From positions 19,563,713-19,627,712 of the forward strand of contig NC_092574.1 of NCBI RefSeq assembly GCF_037975245.1: a stretch of DNA of 64,000 nucleotides, given 5' to 3'. Made by a program: the position numbers and the translations under genes. The stretch's first letter is position 1. Every line of letters begins with the position of its first letter. This document shows positions 11,901 through 26,900 of the stretch, one piece after another. The notes beneath the pieces are model-generated. The model had not been told where the DNA came from and made no database searches. It saw nothing but the letters and a program-made list of their open reading frames with translations. This DNA is from Apostichopus japonicus. Its lineage: Eukaryota; Echinodermata; Holothuroidea; Aspidochirotida; Stichopodidae.

Positions 11901-14900
11901 TTGTAACCTTAAGATATGATTGATTTAGTGTAAACTATGGTGAATGGCCAAATCCTGGGTTCTTTGACAGTAGTTGGTCTGTGATGTGATTGTGGTAGTT
12001 GTTCTTTAAAAAGTTTGCATTCCTATTATTATCTTATTGTTTTATATTTATCTTTAAATATGTGATGCATCTACATATTTTGCTTCATAGCTGCAAATGT
12101 TCTCTGTATATGAATTTTCTTCAATTGTAACTGTTTTTTTCTCTATAAATAAACTTGTATGTTTGCATAAAGAAAAGCAAAAGCAGTTCCAACTGACTTG
12201 TCATGACTGGCATCATTTACTCTCCTGTTGCCAGATAGATGCATTAATAAAATATAACCAAATTTGTAAAAAAAATTCATATCTTTGCCATACCAACTGC
12301 TATAAGGATGTGGTTTTGATCTAATGATTGGGAAAATTTCCAACATCTTTGTTCAGCAATCATGGTCGGCCATAATAATACTTTCAGTGGCATAATAATA
12401 CTATCAGTGGCATAATAATACCTTTAGTGGCCATAATAATAATACCTCCATTGGCCATAATAATACCTCCAGTGGCAGTAATAATACCTTCAGTGGCCAT
12501 AGTTATACTTACAGTGGTGAATGAAGTCATACACTGTATAGCTGTTTGTCCTAATATGAACACTGATCCATTTTCACCATTGACTTCTTAAGTTGACATG
12601 TCAACGCTATAGCTGGAACTTGTCGGGGGCAATATGCCCACAAATCCTTTTTATTTTAAGCAATTTACACCTTCATGCTAAATTCCTTCTCTTTCTCTGG
12701 CAGGCCACTAAACCAGATACAATGGTTGCCGTGGTGATTGGAGCCTTGCACGTGACAGATGCAGCGATAAGAAGTAGTTTCTCAACGTACCAGTCCTACT
12801 TAGAAAGGTCTGTATTGATTGCTGCTCTTTCCATAGACTATGGGATGATAGGAACTTGTGTCCATGAGCTGTCACAATTTTTTCCAAATTATTTGTTCTT
12901 GCCCTCTCTTCTCCATCTTATCTGTTAGTTCCTTACCACCACATTTTTTGAGGAATAAGTCATGGATCTTTAAACAGAAATTCTCTAATTGAATACAAAG
13001 AGTTAAGTTCAAACTCTAGCAACAGTACATCAGTTTTACTACTCACAAAGTCTTCCTAAATGGTATTTATAGTCTTGTTCAGCTTTAAGGGATGCCCAGA
13101 GAAGCATACTCAACACAGGGAACATTAGCAGAACATTTTCTATATTAAAAATTACAGAAATGTCCCAAAAATAATTGCAAAATGAACTTCTACCCAGCCT
13201 GGGATGTCATGTCATTTTATCCTAAGTTACCTTCAGTTTACTCAGACATATGAAATCAGGACAAAGTAAAAGAAACCAAATGTCATTTCATACTTGAGAG
13301 GTTAAAGCAGTTTTAACTGCAAACTGAAACAGTTTGTTATCTGACTTTTGAGATGCAGTACCTGGTTGCATTTACTTGTTCAATGCTCTTAGTATCAGAT
13401 AAACTTCAGTACAAACTTTGTTGTTTTATTGTTTTGCTATATTAATCTTATAACTGATGTTTTGAAATCTTGGGTAAGCATATTTTACTTCTCAGTGGAA
13501 ACATCCACACATAAGTTCAATAGACCTACCACACTTTCTAAGAAGAGATAACTAACCTAGTCTTTTCTCTGTTCTTTACTCTCTTTGTTGTTGTTTTGCT
13601 GTATTAATCTTACAACAGATGTTTGGAATCTTGAGAAAGCTTTCTCTTTTTCGACTACTCAATAGATACAACACATTTTTCTGTATTGATATCAAACCTT
13701 CATTACTAAGCCAACTAAGGAATAAAATGTCAGCATTTCTTTTCATTTTCTGTTCTGGTTTTCTCCTTTGTACAGAGGGCAAGTTTTACCTGCTAGCTCT
13801 TTAGACAACACCAGAGACGTTGAACTAATCTACGAGGATTTCAAATACTGCGTCCAGGTCTCTCGACAAGGACCCCAGAGTTACTTCCTCCTGCTGAACG
13901 GATCCACAGCGGAGGCAAGCATCCACAGGATGAGTAACGGTGGTCTCTTGGTGTCCTACAACGGTAGTAGTTATACCACGTACATGAAGGAACAGATTGA
14001 CAGGTAAAATTAATATCATTCAAAGATGACTTTATCTTGATTTAAGCTAATTCAGATAGTCAATTCTTCCTCTTGAGGCAATCCTTGAGATGGTCGCCCT
14101 CATGTGACGGGACCAGTTATGTGATGACAGCATTCTTTCAATATTTTCGTTTTTGTGTTTGAATTGATAAAGAGTTTTGAAATTATTCAACAGAAAAATG
14201 TCAGTTGAGTATTCCGAAAAGCAGGTGGATGGGATATCACCCCAAAGTTTTGTGGCATGTGTTATATTATAGTATGTTTATTATGTTATGATATGTTATA
14301 CTATAATATATTATGTTATATTATATTATGTTATGTAATACTATGCTATGCTAAGTTATACTATCCTATGTTATGTTATGTAATACTATGCTATGGTATG
14401 TTATGTTATACTATATTATGTTATGTTATGTTATACTATATTATGTTATGTTATGTAATACTATATTATGTTATGGTATACTATATTATGTTATGTAATA
14501 CTATGCTTCGCTATGGTATGTTATAAGAGGATTTTCTAATGTGTGTACTGGGCCATTCTCACGGTAGCAGAGCTCCAAACCGTCATGCATTTGCAGAATT
14601 TACGCTATCATACAGTGGAGTCACCACGGCTGTATCTGCAATAAAAACAAAGTACCGTCAAGAAATGTGTTTTATTTCGTTAACAGCTATCGGATAACCA
14701 TTGGTATTCAGACGTGCGTTTTTGAGAAGGAACACGACCCGACCATTCTCAGGTCACCTTCGGCTGGCAAACTGGTACAGTTTATGGTCGAAGAAGGAGC
14801 TCACGTAGGAGCAGGGGATGTATATGCCGAAATTGAAGTCATGAAACTCATCATGAGTTTAAAGACATCTGCAGGTGGCAGGTAACCATGGAAATGCAAC

Positions 14901-17900
14901 TTTGTGATGCTTTTCCCCCCTTTCACCTACTCTCTTTTCACTCTACCACTTTCCATAATTCACTTTGGATCCAGCATATATGAGATATTTTACATATAAT
15001 TTCATATTGATGATTCTAGTTGGGGTTAGCTAAAACTTAACGTTTAGAGATAAAACACATTTCTCCTACAGTGTACATATTGCTGTTCTATTCACCAAAC
15101 CTACACATCTCTCTTACAGTGTACATATTGCTGTTCTATTCACCAAACCTACACATCTCTCCTGCAGTGTACATATTGGTTATTGTTACTTTGCTGTATA
15201 GATCACGTTTCCTTTCGAGGGAGCTATAAATCGTTACTGAAACCTGTTAACCGGTATTTATAACATCAACTTGACAAGCATAATGCCCGGAATTTGTCAG
15301 TCGATTGCATCTAATATTAAAACTTACATTCAGATTCCCCCTTTTTGTATACAATAATTTGAATTAAATAAAAATAAAAAAGATAAATTAAGGGGAAAAA
15401 AATTTAATATTTACACCGAATAATATCTTGTTTCAGAATTTTGTACGTCAAAAGAAATGGTGCCGTACTGGACCAGGGCAGTGTGATAGCAAAACTGGAA
15501 TTAGATGATCCAGGTCGGGTTCAGCAGGTATTGATCAGTTTGAGGAATTTTTATTAATATTTAGTAAAAAATAGAGTTGAATTTTTATATACCAAACCTT
15601 CAATCTGTTATGAAATATTTCATGATACTTTATCTGAGAGAGAAGAAGCGAGAATTTTAATTCGTTTGGCTTCTTTTTTCGTTTTGATGCATTTTTTTCT
15701 TTCTTAATAGAATCAAAAGTTTTATGTCACGGTAGAAATGCTCAACCATCACCAAATTGTACACATTTTCTTGGTTACTAAATTTTCACCTTGCAAGAAT
15801 GTGTTAGAATAATGAATTAACTCATAAGAATAATGAATTAACAGATTGCGTCGGTATTTGTCACTCCAACATCATCACCGTAAAAAAAAAAAAAAAAAAA
15901 ATCGTCTGTTTATCTGATATTGATCTTTCTGTTGTCTCCGTTTTAGGCTAAGCTCTTTGAAGGTGGTTTCCCCGAGAAGAGTACCACCTTCAGCGATGAT
16001 TTCAAACTGAACACCATCTTCACCAAGGAGAATGAGAAGCTGGAGAATATTCTCTGGGGCTACTGCGTACCTGAGCCACATTTCATGACACAGGTGATCA
16101 CCGACTGCTCTCAATCCATAAAGAGAGACGTCCAGCCACCTTTGTTTTGATTGGTCGTTCGCTTCTCAAATCACTTTTTTCTATACACTTGGCCTCCTCC
16201 GATATCTGGCAATATTTAACGAGCCTACCAATTATCATTTTTAATCAAGCCAGCTAATAGTGAAAGAAAGACACTCTCCTAAATGTTATCATCAAATTGA
16301 ATCAGTCAGTTTTTCATTCTGCTTTCATTATTCTGTACGATTGAAAATATTTTATAAACGATTGGTTGAATATAATAATAATTTTCCGTATGATTCTAAC
16401 AGTTTTGTCACTCATCTTATTTCCCACACTAGCAAAAAAATTAGAGCAATTTCTGACAAAAATTTCCACTTTTTTTTCAAAATTATTTGTCGTCGTTCGA
16501 AGTGAAAGTTGACTAATTGAGTTAAGGAGTAGCACTGTCGCAGGATTTGAGTATCAATCATATCAGAGTACTCTGCCATCAATGCAACAAACCACATCCA
16601 GAATCTGTGTCACGTCTTCGCACCCCCCCAAAAAAATTGAAGATTTGAAGGTGGTCAGGTGGCCAAACTCATGTCAGTTCCACACAATCTGTTTTGCATG
16701 TCTCTTTTATACCGGGTGCATAAATAATTATTTGTTGTTAATTTTGTTTCTCCCTCAGGTTGAGACCTCCGTTGACAGACTTATCAAAACCTTGCGAGAT
16801 CCTTCTCTCCCTCTGCTGGAAGCTCAGGAGATCATGTCGAACATCTCCGGTCGTATTCCCTCCCAAGTGGAGAAGGATATTCGAAAGCAGCTGAACATTT
16901 ATGGGAGCAACGTAACCTCTGTCCTCTGCCAGTTTCCCAGCCAAGCGGTAAACCTCGTCCTTCCTTTTTTTTATACCTTTACGAAACCCTCTCTGGCAAT
17001 CACCCTCCTCCCATTCCCCAACTTCCCACGGATCGACGCATCTGATATAAAGCTTAGCATAATTGTTCGTTTTTAAAAAGTTAAAATTTTTGAATTTTTA
17101 AACTGCTATGTAAGTATGGAATCTTTAATTTATGATCTTTGAGTGAAAACAGAATCATTTGTTTTAATTGATCATTTTTAACTTCTCTGCAGATTGCGAA
17201 CGTGATCGATCGCTACGCGGGTCAACTTCAGAGGAAAGCAGATAGAGATGCCTTCTTCATGCATACACATGACATCGTTCAACTGGTACAAAGGTTCGTG
17301 TCATCGTCGTCATAGCAACAATGCAAGATTTGGATATGGGATTATCTGCTTCCTTTAATATTCGTTCTTAAGGCTTTTTGTTTATGATCGTTTCATGCCA
17401 TTTCATTATTGAGTTTAGAAGGAATCCATAACATCATACAGGTCAAAGAAGTTGTGTGAGGCTTAAGAGCCAAATAGAAAACATTTGGGATGGGAATGGG
17501 GCAAACAGGCCAAACTGCCTACCCATGTCCGTGCTTCTCTTCAAATTTTTATGTTATATATTTATTATTATTATATATATTATTATATCTTATATATTAT
17601 TCCTAAATATTATTATATAATTATATATTATATATAATTATATATATATTATTATTATATTTTTATGATATTATTATTATATATATTAGTATTATATATT
17701 TTCTGTTTTTGCAAGATATGTGCAATTGTCATCAGAGTCTTAGCTTTCAACCCTTGACCAGATTTCCAGTTTTATTTTTTATTTTTTCCAAACCCCTCCA
17801 ATGAGTGTTGTACTAGCTGAAACAATTCTAACTTTACTGTCCATGAACAGGCATAGAAGTATCACCAGCAGTACTCTTTGTTATATTTCCATTTCTCGTT

Positions 17901-20900
17901 ATTACTGATAAAGATTCTAAGCCTTCTACCGTATACCTGAGTTTCACAGAGTTTCTGATCCATTGCTTTTAAACATTTCCGTTTATTCACAGGTTTAGAA
18001 ACGGTATCCGTGGTCACATGAAGTCTGTCATACAAGAGCTGCTTATTCTCTATTACACCATCGAATCGAAATTCCAGCAAGGGCCTTACGACAAATGCGT
18101 CAAATCTCTCCTTGACGAGAACAAGGGCGACATGCTGGGCGTAGTGGGCTCCATCTTCTCGCGTTCCCACATTAGCTTCAAGAATCAGTTAGTTGTCACC
18201 CTCATAGTAAGTATCTAATTAATTAATTGTTTAATTAATAGGGTGAGAGGGAGGGTGTGAAAAATGTGTGCTTTATGTGTGGGTTTTGGAGGGGGTTGGG
18301 GTAAAGGGGAGGGCAAAATGGTGTCGTTTCAAAGTAAAATTGTTGATATAGTAAAGAGCATAGCACATTATAAAGATGGCCCACTGGTGTCATTACAGTC
18401 AGTAAAAAGGACCTTTTTGGACTTAAAAGTAAAATAAATCTTAAATGGTTGTAGTAGAATAAATGTTTGTTAGAACTCGTTTCCTCAGAGGGCTGTGTTT
18501 GAATGGAAAGATTTGCCCAAGTCTGTTGAACTTTCAAACAATGTCAATGGATTTGGCAATGCTCCAGACCATCATTTTAAGAATTGCAACAGGATTTGCG
18601 AAGTCTATGTCTTTTAACTGTACTCCTTTTTTTAGGGCTCTTGATGGGGTCTATGTCCCTTCTAATCCCCCCTTTTATTTTTGTACTAAAATATTGTAAG
18701 AGGGTAAAGAGAAATTTCATAGAATATTATCGTTTCTAGGATAAATTGAGTAGTCGTCAGGCTGGTTTGACCGATGAACTGACAGACATCTTGAAGAAGC
18801 TCACCACCCTCAGTAAACAAGAAAACTCCAAGGTGGCGCTGAAGTCTCGCCAAGTTCTGATCGCAGCCCAACAGCCCGCCTACGAACTCCGTCACAACCA
18901 AGTGGAATCCATCTTCCTCTCTGCCGTGCAGATGAGAGGCCACCAGTACTGCCCGGACAGTCTCAAGGTCTCTTTCTCTTTTCCTTTCACATCTAACTTC
19001 ACGTGTTTTGAGCCTTTTTTTTATTAGTTGAAGTATGCAGCAGAGTTAAAAGGGTGGAATATAATTTGAATAAAGAAGCAAACCTATTTGTGAGAAGCAT
19101 GCCATGTGTAAATATAAAGACAACAAAAGTTACCCAAGCACAACACCTGAAAACCACAAGGAATGTCGGAAGAAGACACCAAAGAAGTTTGGGACAGCAA
19201 ATAATTTTTATAACGTTTATCTCTAGATTCGATTGAAGTGAAAGTATAGTGTTTTTAACGTTGATGTTTTCGGAGTATTTGAAAACAGAGATTGAGACTT
19301 TTAATCTTAGATTTCCTGTACCAAGGTATTCTTAGGAAGTTTTTTACCGACCAAAGTGATTAGGAGTTTGAGGTAGTGTTTGCATATAATTAACAAAGAC
19401 AAAACTACAAGAATGTGAATGAGGATGGAAGAACCAAAATGTTCATGCTCAGTCCAGTCTCCTATCAGAAATATTTGTTATTCTTGAATCCATTATTTTT
19501 TCAACAGAAATTGATCATGTCAGAGACTACAATTTTTGACGTCCTGCCCAGTTTCTTCTATCATAGCACAGAAGATGTCCGAAGGTCTGCTTTAGAGGTA
19601 AAACACAAATTTTTATTTCTTTTCTTTTAATTCCTTTAAATATATTGAATTTGGTAATACACCAGAGCATAAAGGTTTTAGCTAACTGCTTATCTATCAA
19701 CAACAAATATGAGCCTGTGTAGGTAAATTCATAAAAGTTTAGATGGCATGATGTTTTGATCATAGCAGTATGTTCTCCAAAAGCCTTTGAAGAGCTTCCT
19801 GAGGGGTTTGAAACATCAGGTCCAATAATAAAATGATCAGCTTTTTTTTATCTTTCTTACAGCGATTTTTTCCTGATTTAAAATACACGGAATACATGCT
19901 TAAACATTGCAACAAATTTTCAAGATATTGAATACTATCAATTTTCAGGTTTATGTGAGACGTGCTTACATCGCCTATGAGTTAAATTGTCTCCAACATT
20001 CCTCGATGAGCAACGGTATCTGCCTGGTTGAGTTCCAGTTTATGCTGCCGAGCTCTCATCCGAACAGGTTTGTTGTTTTCTCTTAAAATCACCATGTTTA
20101 TTTCTTTCTCTCTGGGATTGGTTTATTATCAAATTGCTCACAGACCGATGGTCCTTTTGTTGCCTTGGTGATGGCTCCCATGGTTATGAGAGCAAACACC
20201 AAAACGATAGCTAACGATTCTCTTTAAATGGCGTGTAAACTTGTTGGTGACAAAGAAACAATATCTCGTCAGTATCTTTACCTTTGCCTATTCTATCGAC
20301 ACAACTTTATCTGTTTGTTTCTGTTTTCAATAGGTATATACTCCTTCCACATTGTATAGGTCGAAATAGAGGGGTCTCCATCTTAAGTCAAGCCAAACAT
20401 TAAAATGCACGCAATTTCATAAAACCACTGTCACAACAAGTCATGATTCTAGTCACAAAAAATTTCAAAATATGAATCGACTCGAATTATTGTGCATCGG
20501 GTGTTTCCTTGTAGAGCATAAAACGATTACTCGAGTCAGGAGAATTTCTACTAACAACTCGAGCGGACCTCGTCACAAAATCTGCATAAAGCCGATCCTT
20601 CTTCCAACGTTTGGTAGCAGGTGACTAAAGGGCCATCGGTTTCGTGAAGCATCGCTTGCCCATACCATAGACGGCTGTGCACTGCTTTGTAGTTTTAATA
20701 TCTCTCTCTCTCTTCTTTTGCATAATTTATTCTTGATAATGGTTGTAACGATAATTGACAGGATGCCAAGTCTTGTGTAGTCAGAGTAATGTGGGATTTA
20801 CTGTACAATACGATACTTACAATGTACTATAATATCGTTCATTCCTGTCAATCCCTACCACAGTACTCATGCTGAAGGATGAGTACAAGATAGGGACAAA

Positions 20901-23900
20901 ATTGTAAAGTGTTGTTTGGTGAATTCTGGATGTGCTCTGGGCAGAATCGTTTTTGAATTGTAAATATGTGAGTCTGCACAGTTGCTTGGAAGAGATAATG
21001 TGCTGGAGAATGAAATGAAATCTTGTTTTGATTTGCAAAGCTTTATATCATGTTTTTTTGGCTATGAGCATACTAGGTTGTGTGCCTACTGGTTTGGTTA
21101 CTGCTATTAGAATTAACAGGATTCCTGCATGTCCTGGTGATGCTATGAAAGAAAAGATTTCCATTTTTGGGATAACAGTTGGAATTATTTTTAAAAATAA
21201 CCAAAAGTCATGGGAAAGTCTTGGAAATGTTGGTACTGAACCCACTGAAGGTAACAAGGCAAGTCGCATACCTCTATGTCACCAGCCAAATTTTGCAGGT
21301 AGTCTTTTGCAACTAAAGCATGGTTGCTATGCAACTAAAAAAAAGTCTCCTAATTTGATAATTTAGTTGTAGATAAAATGTCAACATTTTCTTTCAGTGA
21401 AGTTATAGAAACTCCGATAAAATAATATGCTTTGAATAATGTTTACAATGTTTAATGTTTTTATCAAAACTTTCAATATTGCTGTGTAAACTTCTTATAA
21501 CTGTCTGCATTAGTTACCTGGCAACAATTGTCTTGCGCTTAAAGCATGATTCAAACCAATAATTATGACCATCTGGATTATAATGTCATATGCTCCACTC
21601 ATATAGATTTTTCAAGCCTTTCAGACTAGTGGATAAGAAACTGTTTCTTTAATTACTTGACCTTATTTTTCTCCACAACTTGCTGTTTTTTTTTTATCAA
21701 TTTGGCTTTATAATTTTACAATCAGGAGTACCAATTATCAATACAGGTAATTTTTTCCATCTTTTTTAATTTTTTGTTGTAGATACTTGCTTTTATATTC
21801 ACTGCCTCTTGTATCTTACCTTAAGCATGCTCTCCTTTCCCGCCTGCCTTTTAATTCTTAACTCTTCCAAAAAAATATTTTTAAAGAGACGGTTACGCAG
21901 CTGGTTGTGGTAACTTCAGAAACATTATCTTCGACGACAGACAACTGTATATCAAGCACAAACATTACTGTTAGTTTGTTGTATAGCAATGACACAACAC
22001 CTTTTTTTAATTTTCTAAAATGTGTAAAAATATGACTTGCTTTTCCAAAACAAAATTCTGCACTTGGTCTTGGGCTTTGCACACTTTTGAGTAGTAATTA
22101 CATTTGTGCAGAAGGCACCCACCCCAGTTGGAATAATTTGTTCTAGCCTGTACTTGCATTTCATGCTTTCAAAGCACTCATGAGTATGTGCAGTATGAAT
22201 ATCCTCCTTTTTATCCAGATAAATGTTAGGAACTGTTCATACTGTCAGTGGGAGTGCTTTGAAGCATGATATTATAGGACAGTATAGGGTGGTATTAACA
22301 TTAGAATCAGAGATAGGCAAGGAAACTGTTCATACTGTCAGTGTGAGTGCCTGGAAGCATGATATTATAGGACAGTATAGGGTGGTATTAGCATTAGAAT
22401 CAGAGATAGGCAAGGAACTGTTCATACTGTCAGTGGAAGTGCTTGGAATCATGATATGAGGACAGTATAGAGTGGTATTAGCTTATAATCAGATAGGCAA
22501 GGAACTGTTCATACTGTCAGTAGGAGTCCTTTGAAGCATGATATCAATGGACAGTATTGAGTGGTATTAGCACTGTAAAAATTGTCCCCAACTGGCTGTG
22601 TTTGCGGAATGGTGCTATTCTCATTAATTAGTTCTAAAGACCGATTATAATTCCTGCCCTGTCGAGAAGAATTGCCATTCGTAGAAATGGCCTGAAACAT
22701 TCGTTTGCAGTGAATTTGATGGGAAAATAGTGTGTGGAGATGTAACAGTATGATTTAGATTCCACAAAGGTTTTAACAGCACTCATCTTAAATTTTTGGT
22801 GTTGCTTTCTTTGGTTGCAATTATTTTCTTCCTTTCTGTTTCTTTGAAATTGTGACTTTTTCTTTTTTGGTTTTACATAAGTTTTTTTTTGTAGAGAAAT
22901 ATAACTAACTTCAAGTAAAAAACCAAATCTTTGCCTGTCTTTTTCTTAAAGACAACATAAAGTGAAAGAGCTCTGATTGCACCTCAATGCTGACAGATTG
23001 ACTCTAAAATAATGTTTAAATCCAGTCTCCAAAATCTGTAAATAGCAAAATATAATAAAATCCTATCCATTTAGATCATGAATTTCTTTAATAAAGAAAT
23101 TCAGTAATGATTACTCACACATGGACAGAGAGCAGTAACAGACTTTCTCTCACCAAAGATAAGTTCAAAAATAATTTGATCTATTAAATATTATCCTGGA
23201 ATGTAAGGAAGTGATAGATTGAAATTAGCTTTTTTTTATGTTCCTGGGGCATTTTGATTTTGTTAGAAAGATGTTCAGGAACCTAAGAATAGCTTTTGAA
23301 GTCTAGAGGGTTAGTGTTAACAACTGTATCATCCACTCATGAGCTACAATCAAATCATTATCTTTGTAATGTTTGTGTGTTGGACACTGAAAATAAAGTC
23401 TTAACTTTTAATATACCAGTGCTGTGGCCGAGTGGATAAAGGCGGTGGCATTTGAAGCAATGAGGCTTAGCAATCGGGTAGGTGGCGGGTTCGATGCACG
23501 GCGGGGTCATAGTAAGGTGGTTTTTCATCTAAGAGCAATCTACACTTTTCCCATCTGAAATGACTTTCTAAAATTGAAAAGATTCCAAATTTGAGTTAAA
23601 ATGTTGAATTGGAAGCCACAGACGTGTGAGTTGTAGTCCGTAAGCCGTTGCGGGTTTCTCCCACATTTGTGGTCGCTTGAGCGTCATAAAAATTACGGTT
23701 GATAATTATTGTTATTATTGTTATTTAAGACATCCACATTTATTGTACTTCCGCATAATAAACTTCCCTGCATGATTTAAGCTTTTGTTTTTATGCTGAT
23801 ATACTAGAATGAGTTTTAATAATAGTCCATTTTGTTTAACTTTAATGCTTGAGGAAACAGTCATTTGACTTCATCTGTGACTGTTTACTAACCTTAATTG

Positions 23901-26900
23901 TTACACCCACCCTTTCACTTTCAACCTACCCACCCACCAACCTTCCCTATGGCATGTATTACCCTTGTGCTGACACTTACTAACATCAAGACTACAATTG
24001 GAATGTTGGTTGCCTCTTTCCTCCCATCCCCTCGCCCCTCCCCCATGGGGAAGGGATTTGAACAACACTTGTTAGGAAAGTATATTTTTTTGCTTGTGTT
24101 TCAATCAAATGCACTGTTTTCAACTCCCAGCATATGCAAAACATCTCGCACACTGTAGAAAATTTCACATAAGTAATGTCTGTCTAAAAGTACACAATGC
24201 TTTTGACAGTTGAGATTCAGGCGACTAGACAAGCACAATCTATATTTTGATTCAGATATCAACAAGAATTCACAAATCAAAAGAGATATATGTTAGTTTA
24301 CAATATATCGTGCCAATTTATTAACAACCAATTAGCCATTGGCATGACAATGGTATGGATGGAGTGATCATAAGGAAAACTGTGTAAACTTCAGATTGTA
24401 TTTCACAATATGAAATATTATTATTTATAGGAAGAGAGCTTCAGTTGATTAGACCAATCATCAGGTCCCTTTCATTAATTCATCCCATTTTGTCCATGTC
24501 GTTATCAATAGTTCCAGTTTTAATTTAATGATTAAATATATATGCAGACATTATCATACATAAAAATTGGTAATTGCATATGGTTGTTGTTTTTGTTGTC
24601 ATGGTTACAGTTCATTTCACTAGGTGGAATTTTGGTTTCTGTTATACTCCCAAACAACTTTTTTCCCGAGATCTTTATTTTGTTAAAAGCAAGATTACAA
24701 GTGTCATATTCGAAGCCAAATTAGCAGAAGTACCCAAGCTTTCGGAATGTGTCGTCTTTCGTTAAAGCGCTCAATCACTTCTTTCATATTAACAGGAACT
24801 GATCGCTTCTTTTCCCCAGAATTTGGAACATTTCACAAAGAATGAGTAAATTACCCAGAAGATAAAAAGAACCAAAAACGCTCAGTTTCCATTTCCAATT
24901 TTCTTCAAGCTGTCAGCCTCCAAATTTTGAGCTATTGTGCTCTGAGAAATTTGTCTATCCGTCATGCCCGAAGAGGGGGAGGTGGAGGAGAGGGGGAGGG
25001 TGAGGGGGAGGTGGAGGTGAGGGGGAGGTTGACGAGGGGGAGGTGGTCGAGAGGGGAGGTTGGACAAGAGGGAGAGGTGGACGACTTGATGAGAAAAAGA
25101 CCCCGTAGTAAATTGATGGCATTTGTTGCATGATGTACGTGACTATTGGCAGACGGGATTGATAAGACCTGTGTTTATATCGGAAGAAATAGTCTGGCTA
25201 TGATCTAGAGGAATGGAAATCATTTACTTTTACTTTCCAAAATATAATTAGCTACTATAATAATTCATTGTCATACATAATTAATTCATCTCAAAATGTA
25301 TCGCAAAACCTAAAAATATGCAAACAATATCCAGATGCCAGATTCACAGCTTTTAGTCTTTTCTTTTGGTTATGATTTCTGTCTTAGTCTGTCAAGCAGA
25401 CAGACAGTTTTTTAACAAAAACAGTTTTCAATGTTCTTCTTAATTGTGAATTCTATCTGCATATTGAGTTAATAGATAAGGAAAGGCAATTTCCTGATAC
25501 AATTTGTAAAAAAAAGCAAGAAATTGTTGCAAGCCAGAAGTGCTCTCTGGATGTCGCCATGTTCTTGTTTTATTTTTTTTAACCCATTGTGAATGTTTTG
25601 TTTTAAATTTTTCCTTTTGTTATTTCCTCTCACCATTGATAGAAGGAGTCCCCCCCCCCCTTTTGGGATTTGATATCTTTTGGGGACAACAGGGTGGTTG
25701 AGATATGGAAATAAGCAAATAAAGTAACATTTTGACACCATTTGGGATTCACCCATCATTCAGATGCATTCCAAATATGACAAGTTTGTTCAATTTTTTT
25801 TGTATAATTGTTACAACAGATGTGGCAAAGTTACATTTCTTTGTATGCAATGAAAAAAAGTTGATTCCACACAGACACAAAAAGTGTAACCTTCAATACT
25901 TTCGAAATTGAGGTACCTGGCCCAACCCATTTTTGCGTACTAAGTGAGTGTTAGCTTGCTTTAACATAATTAGATGAAGGACAGATTGATGGCTCCTTTA
26001 TGGATAGATTCTTGCATACATGTCCCAATGGCTTTTCATATTGTATAACTTCACCACTCGAAAGTCAAAATGCTGCAAAGACCTTTCAATTAATTCTCTT
26101 ATTTTCTACAAGGATACAAAGTATGTCATATTATACCATACAAAGAATTATGTGTTTTTTCCAAATAAACAAACTTGAGCTTATTATTCTATTGCCTATT
26201 ACATCACATGCAATAGTTTCTATTATCACATGTACATAGTAATGTATGTTGCACCAAATGCACTTACATGAGATCATATATAAATTCCTATTATTTCACC
26301 ATGATAGTCTCTGGTATCACATGCAATAATATATGCGGCACCAAAATGCACTTACGTTAGATTATGTCAATGCCTATTATTCCATACATGATAGTGTCTG
26401 GTATCACATGCAATGATATGTGTGGCACATATTGTGATATTATGACAAATGTTATTATTTCATACACGATAGTCTTTAGTATCACATGAAGTATATATTT
26501 TTGGATAGCAACTGTATTTATCTGAAATTCACAGTCTAATATTGATCATAAAACAGTCTTTGGTGCTGCTACATGTATGGGGTACCTAATGCATTTCATG
26601 TGGTGCATTAATGTTAATATACCATAGTTAGGCTGTATTTCACACATCATGACCTTTACATTCCAGTGGAAAAGTTTTGTAGCACTAACTTTGAGATTTT
26701 GAGATCCTATGCTATAAATTAATTATATCATATACAAATACTCTGCAGTACCATATGCAGTAATCAAAATCACACACATACACACACACACAATAGTCTG
26801 TACTATCCTTTGCACTACATGTGGGGTAAGTTATGTGTTATCATGGGATCATACTGCCACAGTTAGAATGTCTCATCTCACATAATCTCTGTTGTCACAC

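Larger units (their letters stand above)
12704..15527 (+). other. ACC exon block: linker and biotin carboxyl carrier domain
   Basis: Exons 12704-12807, 13776-14003, 14687-14881 and 15437-15527 encode residues 556-761. Signatures: LERGQVLPA at an exon junction, [26 protein letters not shown] and the biotin-attachment segment AEIEVMKL with Lys719. The domain swings biotin between the carboxylase and carboxyltransferase sites. The residue after the biotinyl-Lys is Leu, where vertebrate ACCs have Met. Confidence 0.92.

Noticed and set aside
14257-14526. 89-residue Cys/Tyr/Met-rich frame
   Set aside because: Product of the TTATG repeat inside an ACC intron.
23418-23500. Leu/Ser-type tRNA gene
   Set aside because: A and B boxes are present, but the acceptor stem does not pair and the sequence continues into a SINE body; related copies occur elsewhere in the window.
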